Positions 5,589 through 6,267 of a DNA stretch of 6,267 nt are shown here, piece after piece. The position numbers and the translations under genes were made by a program. The DNA comes from an uncultured Gammaproteobacteria bacterium (GTDB taxonomy: Bacteria > Pseudomonadota > Gammaproteobacteria > Pseudomonadales > UBA5518), in assembly GCA_903921135.1 (NCBI GenBank), contig CAIXOY010000503.1, positions 1 to 6,267 of the forward strand, written 5' to 3'. Numbering within the stretch: the stretch's first letter is position 1; each line of letters opens with the position of its first letter. The notes beneath the pieces were generated by a model. It made no database searches. It had not been told where the DNA came from and worked only from the letters and a program-made list of their open reading frames with translations.

Positions 5589-6267
5589 TCAGCGCTGCCG
5601 CAAGACGTGCATGTGCTCGTCGGCGAAGCGACGCAGCGCATCCACGCGCGCGTCGAGAGGCGCCTGCAGGCCTGCGGTCTCGACCCACGGCATCAGGATC
5701 AGGTCCGTGACGCCAACATCGCGCAGACGGGCCAGTACCTCGGGCTCATTGCGCGAAGGCATGAACTTGAATTCGAACGGCGCGTCTGTACGACCGTAAT
5801 CTGCGCGGTAGCCCTCGATACGACGCACCATGCCCGCCACGTCCTCGAGCGGGCATTGGGGGTTTTCCCATCCGATGTAGCCGTCTGCAATCCGCGCGGC
5901 ACGACGCAACACGGGTTCGGCAAGACCGCCGATGTAGATGGGAACCGGCACCGCAGGAACGGGCGCGATCTGCATCTTCGGGACCGTGTAGAAACGGCCC
6001 TCATACCCGAACATCCCGCCCTGCATCAGGCCCCGGATGATCTCGATCATCTCGGCAGACCGCGGCCCACGCTGCGCCCACTCCTGGCGCAAGACCTCGA
6101 AGTCCTCGGGCCAGGGGCTCAGACCCGCGCCCAAAGCCACGCGCCCCCCGGAGAGCACTGCGCAACTGCTGAGCGATTTGGCGACCAGCAAGGGATCCCG
6201 CACGGCCAGCTTCAGTACCGACGGATAGAAGCGGATGCGCTCCGTCACCGCCGCCATCGCGGGAATC
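5589..6267 (-). CDS. LLM-class flavin-dependent oxidoreductase, 5'-truncated by the window edge
   Basis: The visible 225 residues are the C-terminal portion of a second luciferase-like oxidoreductase (F420- or FMN-dependent TIM barrel). The frame remains open to the right edge, where it reads IPAMAAVTERIRFYPSV. This is the usual interior strand/helix junction of the family and not an N-terminus, so the ATG at 6257 should not be taken as the start. Further landmarks in the visible fragment: LSGGRVALGAGLSPWPEDF, EIIRGLMQGGMFGYEGRFY, VPIYIGGLAEPVLRRAARIADGYIGW, and a C-terminal strand VGVTDLILMPW. Compared with normal lengths of 280-350 residues, about 60-80 N-terminal residues are missing. It differs clearly from the TIGR03617-like paralogue at 2602-3615 and looks closer to the TIGR03619 type, though the subfamily is uncertain. 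Its stop TGA abuts the GTG of the DUF1232 gene, making it the first visible gene of the operon. Confidence 0.9.
   Translation of the reverse strand, partial: IPAMAAVTERIRFYPSVLKLAVRDPLLVAKSLSSCAVLSGGRVALGAGLSPWPEDFEVLRQEWAQRGPRSAEMIEIIRGLMQGGMFGYEGRFYTVPKMQIAPVPAVPVPIYIGGLAEPVLRRAARIADGYIGWENPQCPLEDVAGMVRRIEGYRADYGRTDAPFEFKFMPSRNEPEVLARLRDVGVTDLILMPWVETAGLQAPLDARVDALRRFADEHMHVLRQR

Noticed and set aside
5589..6257. Treating ATG 6257 as the real start of the right-hand oxidoreductase
   Set aside because: The frame continues upstream to the window edge and the sequence there matches the interior of the LLM family, so the gene is truncated by the window and does not begin here.

Overview
This window is 6,267 bases of GC-rich (roughly two-thirds G+C by eye), densely coding DNA. 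It looks like a short metagenome or draft-genome contig. Its first 31 bases match the Illumina TruSeq read-2 adapter with one extra C, so genuine sequence begins at about position 32 and the left edge is an assembly end. The organism is probably a proteobacterium. The 2-amino-3-ketobutyrate CoA ligase closely resembles the Escherichia coli enzyme as I remember it, which favours a gammaproteobacterium. The two luciferase-like flavin oxidoreductases and the acyl-CoA ligase are of kinds common in actinobacteria and in lipid- or steroid-degrading proteobacteria. This taxonomic reading is an inference from protein character only.

Layout, left to right: adapter remnant (1-31); a plus-strand SnoaL-like/NTF2-fold protein (55-486) whose upstream region is lost; then six minus-strand genes filling 497-6267. 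Read in their direction of transcription (from the right edge leftwards) these are a luciferase-like oxidoreductase truncated by the window edge, a small YkvA/DUF1232 membrane protein, an AMP-forming acyl-CoA synthetase, a second luciferase-like oxidoreductase of the TIGR03617 type, an alpha/beta hydrolase, and Kbl. The gaps between these genes are 0, 9, 14, 2 and 3 bases, so they are almost certainly one operon whose promoter lies beyond position 6267. The plus-strand gene converges on it with only 10 bases between the stop codons.

The acyl-CoA synthetase can activate a carboxylic acid to its CoA thioester. The two luciferase-like proteins can carry out F420- or FMN-dependent redox chemistry, and the hydrolase can cleave an ester, thioester or C-C bond. 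Kbl belongs to the alpha-oxoamine synthase group and links an acyl-CoA to glycine. Together this looks like a small catabolic or modification module for an organic acid, possibly lipid- or terpenoid-derived. The substrate cannot be read from the sequence. No RNA genes, mobile elements, CRISPR arrays or convincing terminators were seen, and no gap exceeds 300 bases. I found no clear evidence of an undescribed system. The most notable points are the adapter contamination, a kbl separated from its usual partner tdh, and the mixed operon itself.
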